DNA from: Virgibacillus salexigens
GTDB taxonomy: Bacteria; Bacillota; Bacilli; Bacillales; Amphibacillaceae
DNA: 64,000 nt
Direction of reading: 5' to 3'
Assembly: GCF_014905415.1 (NCBI RefSeq)
Contig: NZ_BNEO01000001.1
Location: 1,576,037-1,640,036 of the forward strand
In this document: one piece after another, positions 17,118-29,560 of the stretch
Layout: each line of letters starts with the position of its first letter
Position numbering within the stretch: position 1 is the first letter of the stretch
Notes under the pieces: model-generated
Seen by the model: the letters and a program-made list of their open reading frames with translations, nothing else
What the model was told of the DNA's origin: nothing
The model's database searches: none
Made by a program: the position numbers and the translations under genes

Positions 17118-18107
17118 ATGGAAACGTGGCCTGAGGTTGCCGAAATACAGCCGTTAGCAAGCAGGATAATAACAAATAGCATAAAGAAAGACCGGATTTC
17201 CCATGCTTATTTACTTCAAGGTGAACGAGGCACGGGTAAAGAAGCGATCGCCTTGCTCATCGCTAAAGGGTTATTTTGTGAGAATAATTCAGCTGATGAG
17301 CCATGTTCACATTGTAATGCGTGTCACCGTATTGCATCTGGAAATCATCCGGATGTACATTGGATTGAACCAGATGGACAATCGATTAAAATAGAGCAAA
17401 TCAGGAATTTGCAGAAAGAATTTATGTATTCTGGTCTAGAATCGGATCAAAAAGTTTATATTATCAAAGGTGCTGATACGTTAACCGTTAATGCTGCCAA
17501 CCGTATTTTGAAATTTTTAGAAGAGCCGAATAAAAAAACAACGGCGATTATGATGACAGACAATAGTCAATCAATTCTCCCGACCATTCGTTCCAGATGT
17601 CAGGTCATTGATTTAAAGCCTCTTAATCCAGTAAACTTCCAAAAGCAATTAATAGAAAAAGGGATGCATAATAGAAATGCAGTTTTAATGAGTGCACTAA
17701 CGAATAATTTAGACGATGCCTTTACTAGAAATAACGACGAGTGGTTTGCCTCCGCAAGAAAGATAGTGGTACAATTAGTAGAGGTACTTTCATCCAATCC
17801 AGAGGATGTATACTTATTTATTCATCAGCATTGGGTGACTCATTTCAAGGAAAGAAGTGAGCATGAAGAAGGATTGGATCTCCTACTATTCGCATTCAAA
17901 GATATTCTTTATTACCATATAGAAAACGAAGCTGGGATGGTATTTTTCGCCCCTTCTGATGAATTGCTTGAAAAGGCAGCAAGACGCTTTTCGCAGGAGC
18001 AATTATTAGACGTCTTACAAACGGTGTTGCAGGCAAAGCGAAAGTTAAAGCAAAATGTCCATCCAACCTTAGTGATGGAGCAGCTCACACTTCAAATACA
18101 GAGGTGA
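17118..18107 (+). CDS. holB: DNA polymerase III subunit delta'
   Basis: Stator subunit of the clamp loader, partner of DnaX. 329 residues. The N-terminal AAA+ fold shows a degenerate P-loop (GERGTGKE, 35-42, with Glu in place of Thr/Ser), a zinc module (C-E-N-N ... C-S-H-C-N-A-C) and S-R-C. It is homologous to DnaX but lacks a working ATPase, as normal for delta'. The ATG at 17118 (METWPEV) is chosen because GAAGGGG precedes it; the longer frame from 17049 runs into yaaR. Confidence 0.96.
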   Translation: METWPEVAEIQPLASRIITNSIKKDRISHAYLLQGERGTGKEAIALLIAKGLFCENNSADEPCSHCNACHRIASGNHPDVHWIEPDGQSIKIEQIRNLQKEFMYSGLESDQKVYIIKGADTLTVNAANRILKFLEEPNKKTTAIMMTDNSQSILPTIRSRCQVIDLKPLNPVNFQKQLIEKGMHNRNAVLMSALTNNLDDAFTRNNDEWFASARKIVVQLVEVLSSNPEDVYLFIHQHWVTHFKERSEHEEGLDLLLFAFKDILYYHIENEAGMVFFAPSDELLEKAARRFSQEQLLDVLQTVLQAKRKLKQNVHPTLVMEQLTLQIQR

Positions 18108-18113
18108 TAAGGA

Positions 18114-18938
18114 ATGATAGAAGTTATCGGTGTTCGCTTTAAGAAAGCGGGTAAAATATATTATTTTGATCCGGGGGAAGAGACGATTCTGTTAGATAGT
18201 TATGTCATCGTTGAAACCATCCGTGGAATTGAGTTTGGTAAAGTTGTCCTTACCAATAAACAGGTTGATGAGGAGGATGTTGTTCTTCCACTAAAGAAAG
18301 TTATTCGACTCGCAAACGATAAGGATAAATTAACAGTAGTGGAGAACCAAGAACGCTCACAAAAAGCATTTCAAGCGTGCTTGGAAAAAATTAGAGAACA
18401 TGACTTAGATATGAATTTAGTAGAAGTGGAGTATACATTTGATCGTAATAAAATTATTTTCTACTTTACTGCTGATGGTCGTGTAGACTTTCGAAACTTG
18501 GTAAAAGATCTTGCCGCAATGTTTAAGACGAGAATAGAACTTCGTCAAATTGGTGTACGTGATGAAGCAAAAATGTTAGGAGGAATCGGTCCTTGTGGCA
18601 GAATGCTATGCTGCTCCACTTTTCTAGGTGACTTTGAACCTGTATCTATAAAAATGGCAAAAGATCAAAATCTCTCCTTAAATCCTGCAAAAATTTCTGG
18701 TCTATGTGGAAGGTTAATGTGTTGTTTAAAATATGAAAACGATGATTATGAAGTAGCCAAACGTGAATTACCAGATATCGGACAATCAATGGAGACACCA
18801 TATGGAAAGGGTAAAGTAGTTGGTTTAAACATCTTAGAACGACTCATCCAAATCGAAATACCTGAAAAAGAAAGAGTAATCGAATATACTTTAGATGAAC
18901 TAATTGATGAAGGAATTTTAGCGCAAGCCACAGAATAA
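18114..18938 (+). CDS. ricT: PSP1-domain protein RicT (YaaT)
   Basis: Subunit of the RicAFT (YmcA-YlbF-YaaT) complex, which carries Fe-S clusters, aids RNase Y-dependent mRNA maturation and promotes sporulation and biofilm formation. 274 residues; the PSP1 domain has two cysteine clusters, G-P-C-G-R-M-L-C-C (about 159-167) and L-C-G-R-L-M-C-C (about 197-204). ATG with TGATAAGG upstream, 6 bases after holB. Confidence 0.95.
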   Translation: MIEVIGVRFKKAGKIYYFDPGEETILLDSYVIVETIRGIEFGKVVLTNKQVDEEDVVLPLKKVIRLANDKDKLTVVENQERSQKAFQACLEKIREHDLDMNLVEVEYTFDRNKIIFYFTADGRVDFRNLVKDLAAMFKTRIELRQIGVRDEAKMLGGIGPCGRMLCCSTFLGDFEPVSIKMAKDQNLSLNPAKISGLCGRLMCCLKYENDDYEVAKRELPDIGQSMETPYGKGKVVGLNILERLIQIEIPEKERVIEYTLDELIDEGILAQATE

Positions 18939-18951
18939 CGGGGTGAGTAGC

Positions 18952-19299
18952 GTGAAGAACAGGAAAATTTTTGATCAAGTTTCAGATATGGAAAAGCAAA
19001 TTGGCGAATTATACGAACAGTTAGGTGATTTGAAAGGTAAACTGAGCGACCTTTTAGAAGAGAATCATCGACTAGCCATGGAGAATCATAATTTACGTAG
19101 TCACTTAAAACATACAAAAGAGGACAACGCAGACAATGATAATCATGCAGAAGTGAACAAAGGTTTTCCTGGTGAAGGGTATGATAATTTGGCTCGTTTA
19201 TACGAGGAAGGCTTTCATATTTGTAATTTGGAATTCGGCAGTCCAAGAAGAAATGAAGATTGCATTTTTTGCTTAGACTTCCTAAATAAAACGAAGTAA
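18952..19299 (+). CDS. yabA: Replication initiation control protein YabA
   Basis: Binds DnaA and the beta clamp and slows initiation of replication. 115 residues: an N-terminal coiled coil ([19 protein letters not shown]) for tetramer formation and a C-terminal zinc site with H and three Cys (FHICNLE ... DCIFC). The GTG at 18952 is preferred to the GTG at 18943, since CGGGGTG lies correctly before it and the resulting N-terminus aligns with B. subtilis YabA (119 residues). Last gene before a terminator. Confidence 0.94.
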   Translation: MKNRKIFDQVSDMEKQIGELYEQLGDLKGKLSDLLEENHRLAMENHNLRSHLKHTKEDNADNDNHAEVNKGFPGEGYDNLARLYEEGFHICNLEFGSPRRNEDCIFCLDFLNKTK

Positions 19300-19313
19300 G
19301 ATACATGATGTAT

Positions 19314-19342
19314 GGCTGTCTCGATTTCGGGGCAGCCTTTGT
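19314..19342 (+). terminator. Terminator after yabA
   Basis: GGCTGTCTCG (19314-19323) pairs with CGGGGCAGCC (19328-19337), followed by TTTG. It closes the yaaO/tmk-yabA unit. Confidence 0.75.
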
Positions 19343-19415
19343 TACAGTTAATGCTATGAAAGTAAAGCAGCTCCTGAATCATAAGCTTCATGTTCATTCA
19401 GAAAGGAAATACTAA

Positions 19416-20168
19416 ATGGTTGAGGTTGAGTTATATGATGATGAACGAATAGATTATTTACTAGCAGATAACAGCATGAAAATTATACAGAGTCCTTCGG
19501 CTTTTTCTTTTTCTCTTGATGCCGTGTTGTTGGCTCATTTTGCTTATGTTCCATTTAAAAAAGGAAAAATACTTGACTTATGTACGGGCAATGGTGTTAT
19601 TCCTTTACTACTATCGAGAAAAACAAAGGGTTCTATTACTGGAGTTGAAATCCAGGATCGAATTTATCAAATGGCAACGAGAAATGTTGCAATGAATCAG
19701 TTAACGAGTCAAATTGAGCTGATTCACGGTGATTTAAACCATTTACAAACGCGTTTGCTCCAAAGTCATTTTGATGTAGTTACTTGCAATCCTCCTTATT
19801 TTCCAACACCATCTAAAACAGAGCATAACCATAATGAATATTTAACGATAGCCAGGCATGAAGTATATTGTACATTAGAGGATGTTATCAAAGCCTGTAA
19901 ACGCTATGTGCGACCAGGAGGCAAAGTGGCCATGGTACATCGTCCTGGTAGGTTAGTCGATATCATCCGTTTGTTTCGGAAATATAAGTTGGAGCCAAAA
20001 CGATTGCAATTTGTTTATCCAAAGCAGGGAAAAGAAGCAAATATGTTATTAATTGAAGGAACAAGGGATGGGAAGGCAGATTTAAAAATCTTACCTCCAC
20101 TCTATATTTATCAAGCCAATGGATCATATACAGAAGAAGCTGAGGATATTATATATGACAGAAAATAA
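19416..20168 (+). CDS. trmN6: tRNA1(Val) (adenine37-N6)-methyltransferase family protein
   Basis: 250-residue class I SAM methyltransferase (YabB). SAM-binding motif I reads [14 protein letters not shown]. The catalytic N-P-P-Y (T-C-N-P-P-Y-F) marks an exocyclic-amine methyltransferase. In E. coli the family methylates A37 of tRNA1-Val; the Bacillus substrate is inferred. AGAAAGGAAA lies before the ATG. The stop overlaps the start of yazA by 14 bases, and yazA in turn overlaps rsmI. Confidence 0.92.
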   Translation: MVEVELYDDERIDYLLADNSMKIIQSPSAFSFSLDAVLLAHFAYVPFKKGKILDLCTGNGVIPLLLSRKTKGSITGVEIQDRIYQMATRNVAMNQLTSQIELIHGDLNHLQTRLLQSHFDVVTCNPPYFPTPSKTEHNHNEYLTIARHEVYCTLEDVIKACKRYVRPGGKVAMVHRPGRLVDIIRLFRKYKLEPKRLQFVYPKQGKEANMLLIEGTRDGKADLKILPPLYIYQANGSYTEEAEDIIYDRK

Positions 20169-20448
20169 CCACGTGGTATATATATTAAAATGCAATGATG
20201 GGTCATTATATACTGGATATACCAATAATTTGGAGCATCGAGTCAGGATGCATGAAGAGGGAAAAGGTGCAAAATACACCAGAGGTAGGGGCCCTTTTCA
20301 AATTGTTTATGTTGAACGGTTCGCCAGTAAAACGGAAGCAATGAGAAAGGAATACGAAATTAAACAATTGACACGAAAAGAGAAATTTCGAATGATTCGT
20401 GACAAGTTGAAAGAAGTGATGAACCATGCAGATTCAAAAAAGTTATGA
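20155..20448 (+). CDS. yazA: GIY-YIG nuclease domain protein YazA
   Basis: 97-residue single-domain GIY-YIG protein (UPF0213). The signature appears as [17 protein letters not shown], with conserved H-R-V-R-M-H and E-A-M-R-K-E-Y-x-I-K. Small stand-alone members are suspected repair nucleases, without firm function. The ATG at 20155 inside the end of trmN6 is used; the upstream in-frame ATG at 20119 lies deeper in that gene. Confidence 0.9.
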   Translation: MTENNHVVYILKCNDGSLYTGYTNNLEHRVRMHEEGKGAKYTRGRGPFQIVYVERFASKTEAMRKEYEIKQLTRKEKFRMIRDKLKEVMNHADSKKL

Positions 20449-21295
20449 TCAAGTAACGGCAACAATATATATTGTTCCTACACCAATAGGGAACTTAGAA
20501 GATATTACTTATCGAGCGCTAAAAACTCTCCAATCCGTATCTGTGATAGCAGCTGAGGATACGCGGAATACAAAAAATCTACTAAGGCATTTTGATTTGA
20601 ACACACCGCTCATTAGTTATCACGAACATAATAAGTTGGCTCGTGAAGATCAATTATTAACAAAAGTAGAAAATGGAGAATCGATTGCTCTTGTAAGTGA
20701 TGCAGGGATGCCAGCGATTTCTGACCCAGGACATGACCTTGTACAAGCAGCAATTGGGAAGAGAATACCCGTCGTGGTCTTGCCAGGGGCTAATGCTGCA
20801 TTATGTGCATTAGTTGGATCCGGGCTTCCAACAAGTGAATTTTATTTCTATGGGTTTTTGCCAAGAAAAAAGAAAGAAAAAGAAACGGAGATCGAGCGGC
20901 TGAAACCCCTGCGTGCGACATTATTATTTTATGAGTCCCCATATCGTTTAAAGGATACTTTAAAGGCTCTACATGGGCAGCTTGGCGATCGCCAGGTTGT
21001 CCTTGCTAGAGAATTAACCAAACGATTTGAAGAATTTATTCGCGGAACATTAGCTGAAGTAATCTCACATATTAGTGAAAAAGAAATGAAGGGCGAATTC
21101 TGTATTGTTTTGGATGGAGCGGAAGAAGATCAGGATATGGACCGATTATGGTGGAGTAATCTATCTATCATTGAGCATGTAAACCATTATTTAGAAAGTC
21201 AAACTAATTCAAGTAAAGAGGCCATTAAACTAGTCGCTAAGGAAAGACAATTGCCGAAGCGAGACGTTTACCAAGCCTACCACATTCAAGAATAA
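20426..21295 (+). CDS. rsmI: 16S rRNA (cytidine1402-2'-O)-methyltransferase RsmI
   Basis: Methylates the ribose of C1402 in 16S rRNA at the P site. 289 residues, tetrapyrrole-methylase fold. Conserved stretches are T-P-I-G-N-L-E-D-I-T-Y-R-A-L (16-29), A-E-D-T-R-N-T, S-D-A-G-M-P-A-I-S-D-P-G and L-P-G-A-N-A. ATG start inside yazA (23-base overlap). Followed by a strong shared terminator. Confidence 0.96.
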   Translation: MQIQKSYDQVTATIYIVPTPIGNLEDITYRALKTLQSVSVIAAEDTRNTKNLLRHFDLNTPLISYHEHNKLAREDQLLTKVENGESIALVSDAGMPAISDPGHDLVQAAIGKRIPVVVLPGANAALCALVGSGLPTSEFYFYGFLPRKKKEKETEIERLKPLRATLLFYESPYRLKDTLKALHGQLGDRQVVLARELTKRFEEFIRGTLAEVISHISEKEMKGEFCIVLDGAEEDQDMDRLWWSNLSIIEHVNHYLESQTNSSKEAIKLVAKERQLPKRDVYQAYHIQE

Positions 21296-21312
21296 AATTT
21301 GTTATAGATAAA

Positions 21313-21350
21313 AAAGGTCTGACGTAGTGATGAACGTCAGACCTTTATTA
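21313..21350. terminator. Bidirectional terminator between rsmI and abrB
   Basis: Thirteen-base perfect stem: AAAGGTCTGACGT (21313-21325) with ACGTCAGACCTTT (21334-21346). It serves the two converging genes rsmI and abrB. Confidence 0.92.
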
Positions 21351-21419
21351 CATGTATAGCGATAAGTATAATTCATTTTATGTAGTGTAATGTACCATCA
21401 CACTATACCTTTATTATAC

Positions 21420-21698
21420 TTATTTGTTAAGTCGTGATTCTATCTCTTTAACCAGTTCTTGTGCGCCTTCAGGACTAAGGACAAGTTTGCCGTTCGCTAA
21501 AGAAAGGTTCTCATCTGAGACCTCGCCAGTAAGATGACAAGTCATGTTGGGCTTATACTTCTTAAGAATGATTTTGTCATTTTCTACATAGATTTCCATC
21601 GCATCTTTCTCCTGAATTTCCAGTGTACGACGAAGCTCCATTGGAATAACGACACGTCCAAGCTCATCAACTTTACGTACAATTCCGGTAGATTTCAA
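21420..21698 (-). CDS. abrB: Transition-state regulator AbrB
   Basis: DNA-binding repressor of post-exponential genes (biofilm, extracellular proteases, antibiotics). 92 residues. The N-terminal swapped-hairpin domain reads STGIVRKVDELGRVVIPMEL, and the conserved cysteine is in P-N-M-T-C-H. Minus strand, ATG preceded by AGGGGGAAAGAA. Its promoter and Spo0A boxes lie upstream (21787-21844), the same arrangement as in B. subtilis. The protease/TasA-like operon of this window is the sort of target AbrB controls, but no site was identified there. Confidence 0.97.
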   Translation of the reverse strand: MKSTGIVRKVDELGRVVIPMELRRTLEIQEKDAMEIYVENDKIILKKYKPNMTCHLTGEVSDENLSLANGKLVLSPEGAQELVKEIESRLNK

Positions 21699-21786
21699 TT
21701 TCTTTCCCCCTAAGGTTAGAAAAACGCGGCATTTTACTTGTCAGTGAGGCCTTCGTTCTTCCTAAAATTTGTTGTATTAAAAAAAT

Positions 21787-21801
21787 CGTCATATTTCGAC
21801 A
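21787..21801 (-). promoter_or_regulatory. Tandem Spo0A boxes of abrB
   Basis: Read on the minus strand: TGTCGAAATATGACGAT, two adjacent half-matches to the 0A box (TGTCGAA and TGACGA). They sit at about +8 to +22 from the inferred start, where Spo0A~P represses abrB in B. subtilis. Another TTCGACA occurs at 21975-21981. Confidence 0.75.
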
Positions 21802-21815
21802 TCGCTCTAAGCAAT

Positions 21816-21844
21816 AGAATACCAGTGTTTCTTTTTTCTGTCAA
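21816..21844 (-). promoter_or_regulatory. Sigma-A promoter of abrB
   Basis: On the minus strand TTGACA (21839-21844), 17 bp, TATTCT (21816-21821). Confidence 0.82.
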
Positions 21845-22036
21845 TAAATATTTACCTGAAAATTTAATTATTTATAAACAACTTATAAACCTTGATATGA
21901 CAAGGTTTATCCACTGTGATTATGGCAATACTGAAGAGGTATAGGAAAAAATAGGAAATAAACAAGTAATATTTTTCGACATAATTCGATTTTGTTTTTC
22001 TAATAATTGTCCAAATTAGATGATATTGCACTCTAT

Positions 22037-22065
22037 TTGGCAAATTGCAGGATAAAAGCTACAAT
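22037..22065 (+). promoter_or_regulatory. Sigma-A promoter of metS
   Basis: TTGGCA (22037-22042), 17 bp, TACAAT (22060-22065), 43 bases before the ATG. The leader is too short for a T-box. Confidence 0.7.
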
Positions 22066-22108
22066 AGTAATAGTTTATGGATGCAGGTGGAAATAGGAGG
22101 TAAGATAA

Positions 22109-24064
<1,956 letters not shown>

Positions 24065-24071
24065 TGAAGCA

Positions 24072-24104
24072 GAAAAGACCAATCTCAACGAGTTTGGTCT
24101 TTTC
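24072..24104 (+). terminator. Terminator of metS
   Basis: GAAAAGACCAA (24072-24082) pairs with TTGGTCTTTTC (24094-24104); the T-rich part is within the right arm. Confidence 0.85.
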
Positions 24105-24147
24105 AACAATAAGAAGAGCTTATGTTTATAACTGAGGAGTGAAGAAG

Positions 24148-24918
24148 TTGTTGTTTGATACCCATGTTCATTTAAACGCAAGAGATTTTTTTGAAGATCG
24201 AGAAGAAACGATTCAGCGCGCTTTTGATGCTGGAGTTAAATATATGGTGGTTGTTGGCTTTGATCGTGAAACCATTCCCTTAGCAATTGAAATTGCTGAA
24301 CAATATGAAACAATATATGCAGCAGTTGGTTGGCATCCGGTTGATGCCATTGATATGACAGGTGAAGAGCTTGCTTGGATTGAAGAGTTGTCTTCCCATC
24401 CAAAAGTTGTGGCGATCGGTGAAATGGGCTTGGATTATCATTGGGATAAATCACCGAAGGATGTACAAAAAGAAGTATTTCGAAAGCAAATTCGATTGGC
24501 TAAAAAAGTAAATATGCCAATTATTATCCATAATCGTGAAGCTACCGAGGATATTATTGATATTCTCAAACAAGAAAATGCGGAAGTGATTGGTGGAATC
24601 ATGCATTGTTACAACGATTCAGCAGATTATGTACAAACATGTTTAGATATGAATTTTTATATATCTTTAGGAGGACCAGTAACCTTTAAAAATGCTACTT
24701 TACCAAAGGAAGTAGCGGTGCAGGTTCCTATGGATCGGTTGTTAATTGAAACTGATGCACCTTTCCTAGCTCCTCACCCCAATAGAGGAAAGAGAAATGA
24801 ACCAGCTTATGTTAAATTAGTAGCAGAAAAAATAGCAGAACTTCGAGAAACAACCTTGGACGAAATTTGTGAAAACACGACAAAAAACGCTATTTCTCTC
24901 TTTGGTTTAAACTTATGA
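24148..24918 (+). CDS. tatD: TatD family metal-dependent hydrolase
   Basis: 256-residue TIM-barrel hydrolase (YabD); TatD homologues are Mg-dependent DNases or exonucleases. Metal ligands visible: D-T-H-V-H near the start, G-E-M-G-L-D-Y, I-I-H-N-R, M-H-C-Y and E-T-D-A-P-F. The TTG at 24148 is chosen: GAGGAG lies 8 bases upstream and the N-terminus MLFDTH equals the B. subtilis protein. The GTG at 24139 would overlap the ribosome site. Confidence 0.94.
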   Translation: MLFDTHVHLNARDFFEDREETIQRAFDAGVKYMVVVGFDRETIPLAIEIAEQYETIYAAVGWHPVDAIDMTGEELAWIEELSSHPKVVAIGEMGLDYHWDKSPKDVQKEVFRKQIRLAKKVNMPIIIHNREATEDIIDILKQENAEVIGGIMHCYNDSADYVQTCLDMNFYISLGGPVTFKNATLPKEVAVQVPMDRLLIETDAPFLAPHPNRGKRNEPAYVKLVAEKIAELRETTLDEICENTTKNAISLFGLNL

Positions 24919-24973
24919 CGGTTGTAAAAAAAGAAAAATAATTTGTAAAAAAATAGGAAAAATACGGTATAAA

Positions 24974-25009
24974 AAGAAGGTTAACGTAAATGTTAAGCTT
25001 CTTTTTTTA
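24974..25009 (+). terminator. Terminator of tatD
   Basis: GAAGGTTAAC (24976-24985) pairs with GTTAAGCTTC (24992-25001), followed by seven T. The rest of the 270-bp gap to yabE holds only weak AT-rich repeats and the yabE promoter. Confidence 0.88.
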
Positions 25010-25131
25010 TGAAATAATCGATTCTAATAAACCCCTTATGTATCAATGGTTATGAGGTATTTTTACTAATAAAAAAGGGCTCTCTTTTTTCTATGTAATC
25101 TAATTGTAACTTAAACGTAAACGGAATTACT

Positions 25132-25160
25132 TTGACTTTGCATATAAGTGTTAATATAAT
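25132..25160 (+). promoter_or_regulatory. Sigma-A promoter of yabE
   Basis: TTGACT (25132-25137), 17 bp, TATAAT (25155-25160). Confidence 0.82.
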
Positions 25161-25188
25161 CAAAATGCATTAAGAGGGAGGCAGAAGC

Positions 25189-26445
25189 ATGCGAATAATT
25201 TCAAAGCTAATGCCGGCGTCGACAATGAAGCTGGTTATTTCGAGCATTGGTGTTTTGGCACTTGTTGTGTTTTCCGGACTCGTCTTATTTGATGCTACTA
25301 AAGCAGAAGTGGTTATTGCTGAAGACGGCAAGAAACAAACTGTAAAGACGCATAAAAACACCGTAGAAGAATTACTAGCTGAAGTTGGAATTACTGTTGG
25401 AGAACATGATTACTTATCTCATAACAAAGCAGATTCCGTTGAAAATGGAATGGAAATCTCGTACAAACAAGCAAAACAAGTGACTGTTACAATTGACGAT
25501 GAACAGAAGAATTACTATACAACGGTAGATACAATAAATGAATTCTTAGAAGAAAATAACCTTTCTTTTAAGCAACGAGATGATGTTTCTTTTAAGCCAG
25601 AAGATGCAATAGAAGATGGATTACATATTAAAGTTAAGCAAGCCTACCAAGTTACCATCAATAATGGCGGAAAAGAGAAAACAGTATGGACAACAGGCGG
25701 CACTGTAGCCGATTTGTTAGAAGAATCTCAGGTGAAGTTTGACCAGGATGGAGCGGATAAGATTAAACCGGCTCTGGGTGAAAAAGTTACGAAAGATACA
25801 ACCGTCTCGATTGTACGTGTTGAAACAGAAAAAGATGAAGTTACTGAAACAATAGCCTTTTCGACGGAAGAGAAGAATGATAGCAGTCTTCCAAAAGGAG
25901 AGAAAAGGGTCCTCTCTGAAGGGAAAGAAGGCAAAGTAGAGAAAGTTTATGAAATTGTTAAAGAAAATGGAAAAGAAGTAAGTAAAGAACTAGTAGATGA
26001 GAACGTCATCGAAGAAAGTGAAGATCGAGTAGTAGCTATCGGTACGAAACAGAAAGATAATAATTTGGTTACGTTATCAACTAAAAAGCCCAAGCAATCC
26101 GAAGCAAGTTCAGAGAGTAATAACGCACAAAACGCAAATGATCGTTCGCAAGGCGGAAAAACCTATACAATGTCTGCAAGTGCCTATACTGCAAGCTGTA
26201 GTGGTTGTAGTGGATTTACTACGACAGGTATAAATTTAAACGCGAATCCGAATAAAAAAGTGATTGCTGTAGATCCAAGCGTTATTCCGTTAGGGTCAAG
26301 AGTTTGGGTTGAAGGATATGGGGAGGCGATTGCTGGAGATACCGGTGGTCATATTGTAGGCAATCGTATTGATGTTCATGTACCTTCGAAACAAGCTGCC
26401 TACAATTGGGGTCGAAAAACCGTTACTGTAAAGGTCATTAATTAA
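25189..26445 (+). CDS. yabE: Cell-wall protein with DUF348, G5 and 3D domains (YabE, Rpf/Sps-like)
   Basis: 418-residue exported protein. An N-terminal hydrophobic segment (about 13-34) acts as signal or anchor. Three DUF348 repeats follow (about 40-200, each with a V-x-x-L-L-x-E/E-F-L-E-E pattern), then a G5 domain (about 210-290). The C-terminal 3D domain (about 335-418) has the aspartates of MltA/RpfB-type muralytic enzymes (A-Y-T-A ... A-V-D-P-S-V-I-P-L-G-S ... A-G-D-T-G-G ... R-I-D-V-H). The family is linked to peptidoglycan turnover and resuscitation. GAGGGAGG lies 8 bases before the ATG. B. subtilis yabE is under antisense ECF-sigma control; no such promoter was found here by eye. Confidence 0.92.
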   Translation: MRIISKLMPASTMKLVISSIGVLALVVFSGLVLFDATKAEVVIAEDGKKQTVKTHKNTVEELLAEVGITVGEHDYLSHNKADSVENGMEISYKQAKQVTVTIDDEQKNYYTTVDTINEFLEENNLSFKQRDDVSFKPEDAIEDGLHIKVKQAYQVTINNGGKEKTVWTTGGTVADLLEESQVKFDQDGADKIKPALGEKVTKDTTVSIVRVETEKDEVTETIAFSTEEKNDSSLPKGEKRVLSEGKEGKVEKVYEIVKENGKEVSKELVDENVIEESEDRVVAIGTKQKDNNLVTLSTKKPKQSEASSESNNAQNANDRSQGGKTYTMSASAYTASCSGCSGFTTTGINLNANPNKKVIAVDPSVIPLGSRVWVEGYGEAIAGDTGGHIVGNRIDVHVPSKQAAYNWGRKTVTVKVIN

Positions 26446-26446
26446 T

Positions 26447-26483
26447 AAAAATGCTCTTACCATAGAGGTAAGAGCATTTTTTG
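26447..26483 (+). terminator. Terminator of yabE
   Basis: AAAATGCTCTTACC (26447-26461) pairs with GGTAAGAGCATTTT (26467-26480), with a T-run. Confidence 0.93.
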
Positions 26484-26566
26484 TATTATAATAAGTGTAT
26501 AGCTTTAATCGAACTAGAGGAAAGTAAAAAAGGCTAAAATGAATGAGTGTAGAAAGAGGAAATAAT

Positions 26567-28031
<1,465 letters not shown>

Positions 28032-28046
28032 ATTTTAGATAAACGC

Positions 28047-28074
28047 ACAGTTTTAGCTGCCTCCTCATAGGCTA
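28047..28074 (+). promoter_or_regulatory. Sigma-K promoter of yabG
   Basis: AC (28047-28048), 17 bp, CATAGGCTA (28066-28074) matches the sigma-K consensus (AC-17-CATAnnnTA). yabG is a known sigma-K gene in B. subtilis. Confidence 0.65.
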
Positions 28075-28112
28075 TATCAGAATGCTTGGTAGGAAGGCTG
28101 TGAGGAGAAGGT

Positions 28113-28982
28113 ATGAGCTTTGCAAAAGGTGATTTAGTAACGAGACAATCGTATAATCATGATTTATTATTTCGAGTAGCCTCGGTAAAAAGAGAAAACG
28201 TTGAATTATATGGCGAGGATATCCGTCTCAAAGCAGATGCGCCGGTAACTGATTTGGAAATGGTTCAGCAGAGGGAGCTTGAGAAACGGAGAAAAAGAGA
28301 GCAGGAAAAAGAGGAATTCTCCTATCGATTATTTCGACAAGATTATCAATTAATGAAAGAAAAACGGGAGTACCAGGCAACCGATGGATACCAGCATGAA
28401 ACCATGTTTTTTCAACTCCCTGCGAAAGTACTTCACCTTGATGGCGATCAGATGTATTTAAGAAAGTGTATTGAACTATATCAGCGTATAGGACTGCAAG
28501 TGCATGGTGTTCATTTACAAGAGCGTGAAATGCCGCTTCAAATTGGAGAGTTAGTGGAGAAGATACAGCCAGATATTATTGTAATTACCGGCCATGATGC
28601 CTTCTCTAAAAATAAAGGGCAGAAAAGTGATATTCGTGCATATCGACATTCCAAATTTTTTGTTGAGACAGTACGTGAAGCCAGAAAAATTAACCCTAAC
28701 CTAGACCAGCTCATCATATTTGCGGGAGCATGTCAATCTCACTTTGAGTCATTAATACGTGCTGGTGCGAACTTTGCCAGTTCGCCACTACGGATCAATA
28801 TACATGCATTAGACCCGGTATATATCGCAGCAAAGATAGCTTATACACCATTTATGGAAAGGGTTAGTGTTTGGGAGGCATTGAGGAACACGCTGACAGG
28901 AGATAAGGGTATGGGGGGCGTAGAGACAAAAGGACTGTTGCGGACTGGTATGCCTTATTTGGAGCAAGAATCGATGGATTAA
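28113..28982 (+). CDS. yabG: Sporulation-specific protease YabG
   Basis: Mother-cell protease that trims spore coat proteins (SafA, SpoIVA, YeeK and others) so that they can be cross-linked. 289 residues, as in B. subtilis. The N-terminal F-x-x-G-D-L-V-T-R-x-S-Y is typical of the family. Catalytic residues are not certain; conserved H and C ([13 protein letters not shown]) suggest a cysteine-type peptidase. ATG start with GAGGAGAAGG upstream, and a sigma-K promoter lies 39 bases before it. Confidence 0.94.
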   Translation: MSFAKGDLVTRQSYNHDLLFRVASVKRENVELYGEDIRLKADAPVTDLEMVQQRELEKRRKREQEKEEFSYRLFRQDYQLMKEKREYQATDGYQHETMFFQLPAKVLHLDGDQMYLRKCIELYQRIGLQVHGVHLQEREMPLQIGELVEKIQPDIIVITGHDAFSKNKGQKSDIRAYRHSKFFVETVREARKINPNLDQLIIFAGACQSHFESLIRAGANFASSPLRINIHALDPVYIAAKIAYTPFMERVSVWEALRNTLTGDKGMGGVETKGLLRTGMPYLEQESMD

Positions 28983-29122
28983 GCAACTTACCTTGGCAGG
29001 TAAGGTTGCCGTATGAAATAAGGACAAGCGTTTTACCGAACTATACCTACCACTTTTTTGAAAAAAATATACATAAAAATTTAACATATACAAATAATAG
29101 GGTTAATCGACAAATTAAACTG

Positions 29123-29152
29123 TTGACATTAAATTTGGTAACTTGTTATAAT
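29123..29152 (+). promoter_or_regulatory. veg promoter P1
   Basis: TTGACA (29123-29128), 18 bp, TATAAT (29147-29152). The B. subtilis veg gene also has tandem very strong promoters. Confidence 0.85.
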
Positions 29153-29164
29153 GATAAGTTTTAT

Positions 29165-29193
29165 TTGACATTTGTACAAGTTTATGGTACACT
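29165..29193 (+). promoter_or_regulatory. veg promoter P2
   Basis: TTGACA (29165-29170), 17 bp, TACACT (29188-29193). Start about 29200, giving a leader of only about 16 bases. Confidence 0.8.
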
Positions 29194-29215
29194 ATTTGCA
29201 GTGAGGTGGAGTATA

Positions 29216-29482
29216 GTGGCGAAAACATTAATCGAAATAAAGCAAGGTCTTGAAGGTCATGTTGGTGAACGGTTAAAGCTTAAAGCGAACGGTGGCAGAA
29301 GGAAAACGATTGAACGTTCAGGCGTATTAGCAGAAACATATCCTTCTGTCTTTATCGTTGAGCTTGACCAAGAAGAAAATGCATTCGAACGTGTTTCATA
29401 CAGCTATGCAGACGTTTTAACAGAAACAGTGGAACTAAGTTTTTCAGACGAACATACCATTGCTTCCGTGATTGAGCAGTAG
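29216..29482 (+). CDS. veg: Veg protein (biofilm-associated, Veg family)
   Basis: 88 residues, nearly identical in the middle to B. subtilis Veg ([15 protein letters not shown]). Veg is abundant and stimulates biofilm formation by interfering with the SinR repressor; in this genome the TasA-like genes could be affected similarly (inference). GTG start with GAGGTGGA 6 bases upstream. The longer frame from 29006 is not used because both promoters lie inside it. A terminator overlaps the stop codon. Confidence 0.95.
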   Translation: MAKTLIEIKQGLEGHVGERLKLKANGGRRKTIERSGVLAETYPSVFIVELDQEENAFERVSYSYADVLTETVELSFSDEHTIASVIEQ

Positions 29483-29509
29483 CCCTAAAGGTTTACTGCT
29501 TTTATTTTA
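29475..29509 (+). terminator. Terminator of veg
   Basis: AGCAGTA (29475-29481, including part of the stop codon) pairs with TACTGCT (29494-29500), followed by TTTATTTTA. Confidence 0.75.
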
Positions 29510-29530
29510 CATTAAAATAACTGAATTATT

Positions 29531-29560
29531 CGTCAATAATACTTCGATATATTAATGACG
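29531..29560. repeat. Imperfect inverted repeat between veg and sspF
   Basis: CGTCA-A-TAATA (29531-29541) opposite TATTA-A-TGACG (29550-29560): ten pairs and one mismatch, loop of 8. No T-run, so not a normal terminator. Otherwise the 251-bp gap shows only AT-rich sequence and a CATACTA (29682 region) that could be a sigma-G -10 but lacks a good -35. Confidence 0.4.

Noticed and set aside
29006..29215. N-terminal extension of the veg frame.
   Set aside because: Both veg promoters lie inside it and the Veg family starts at the GTG at 29216.
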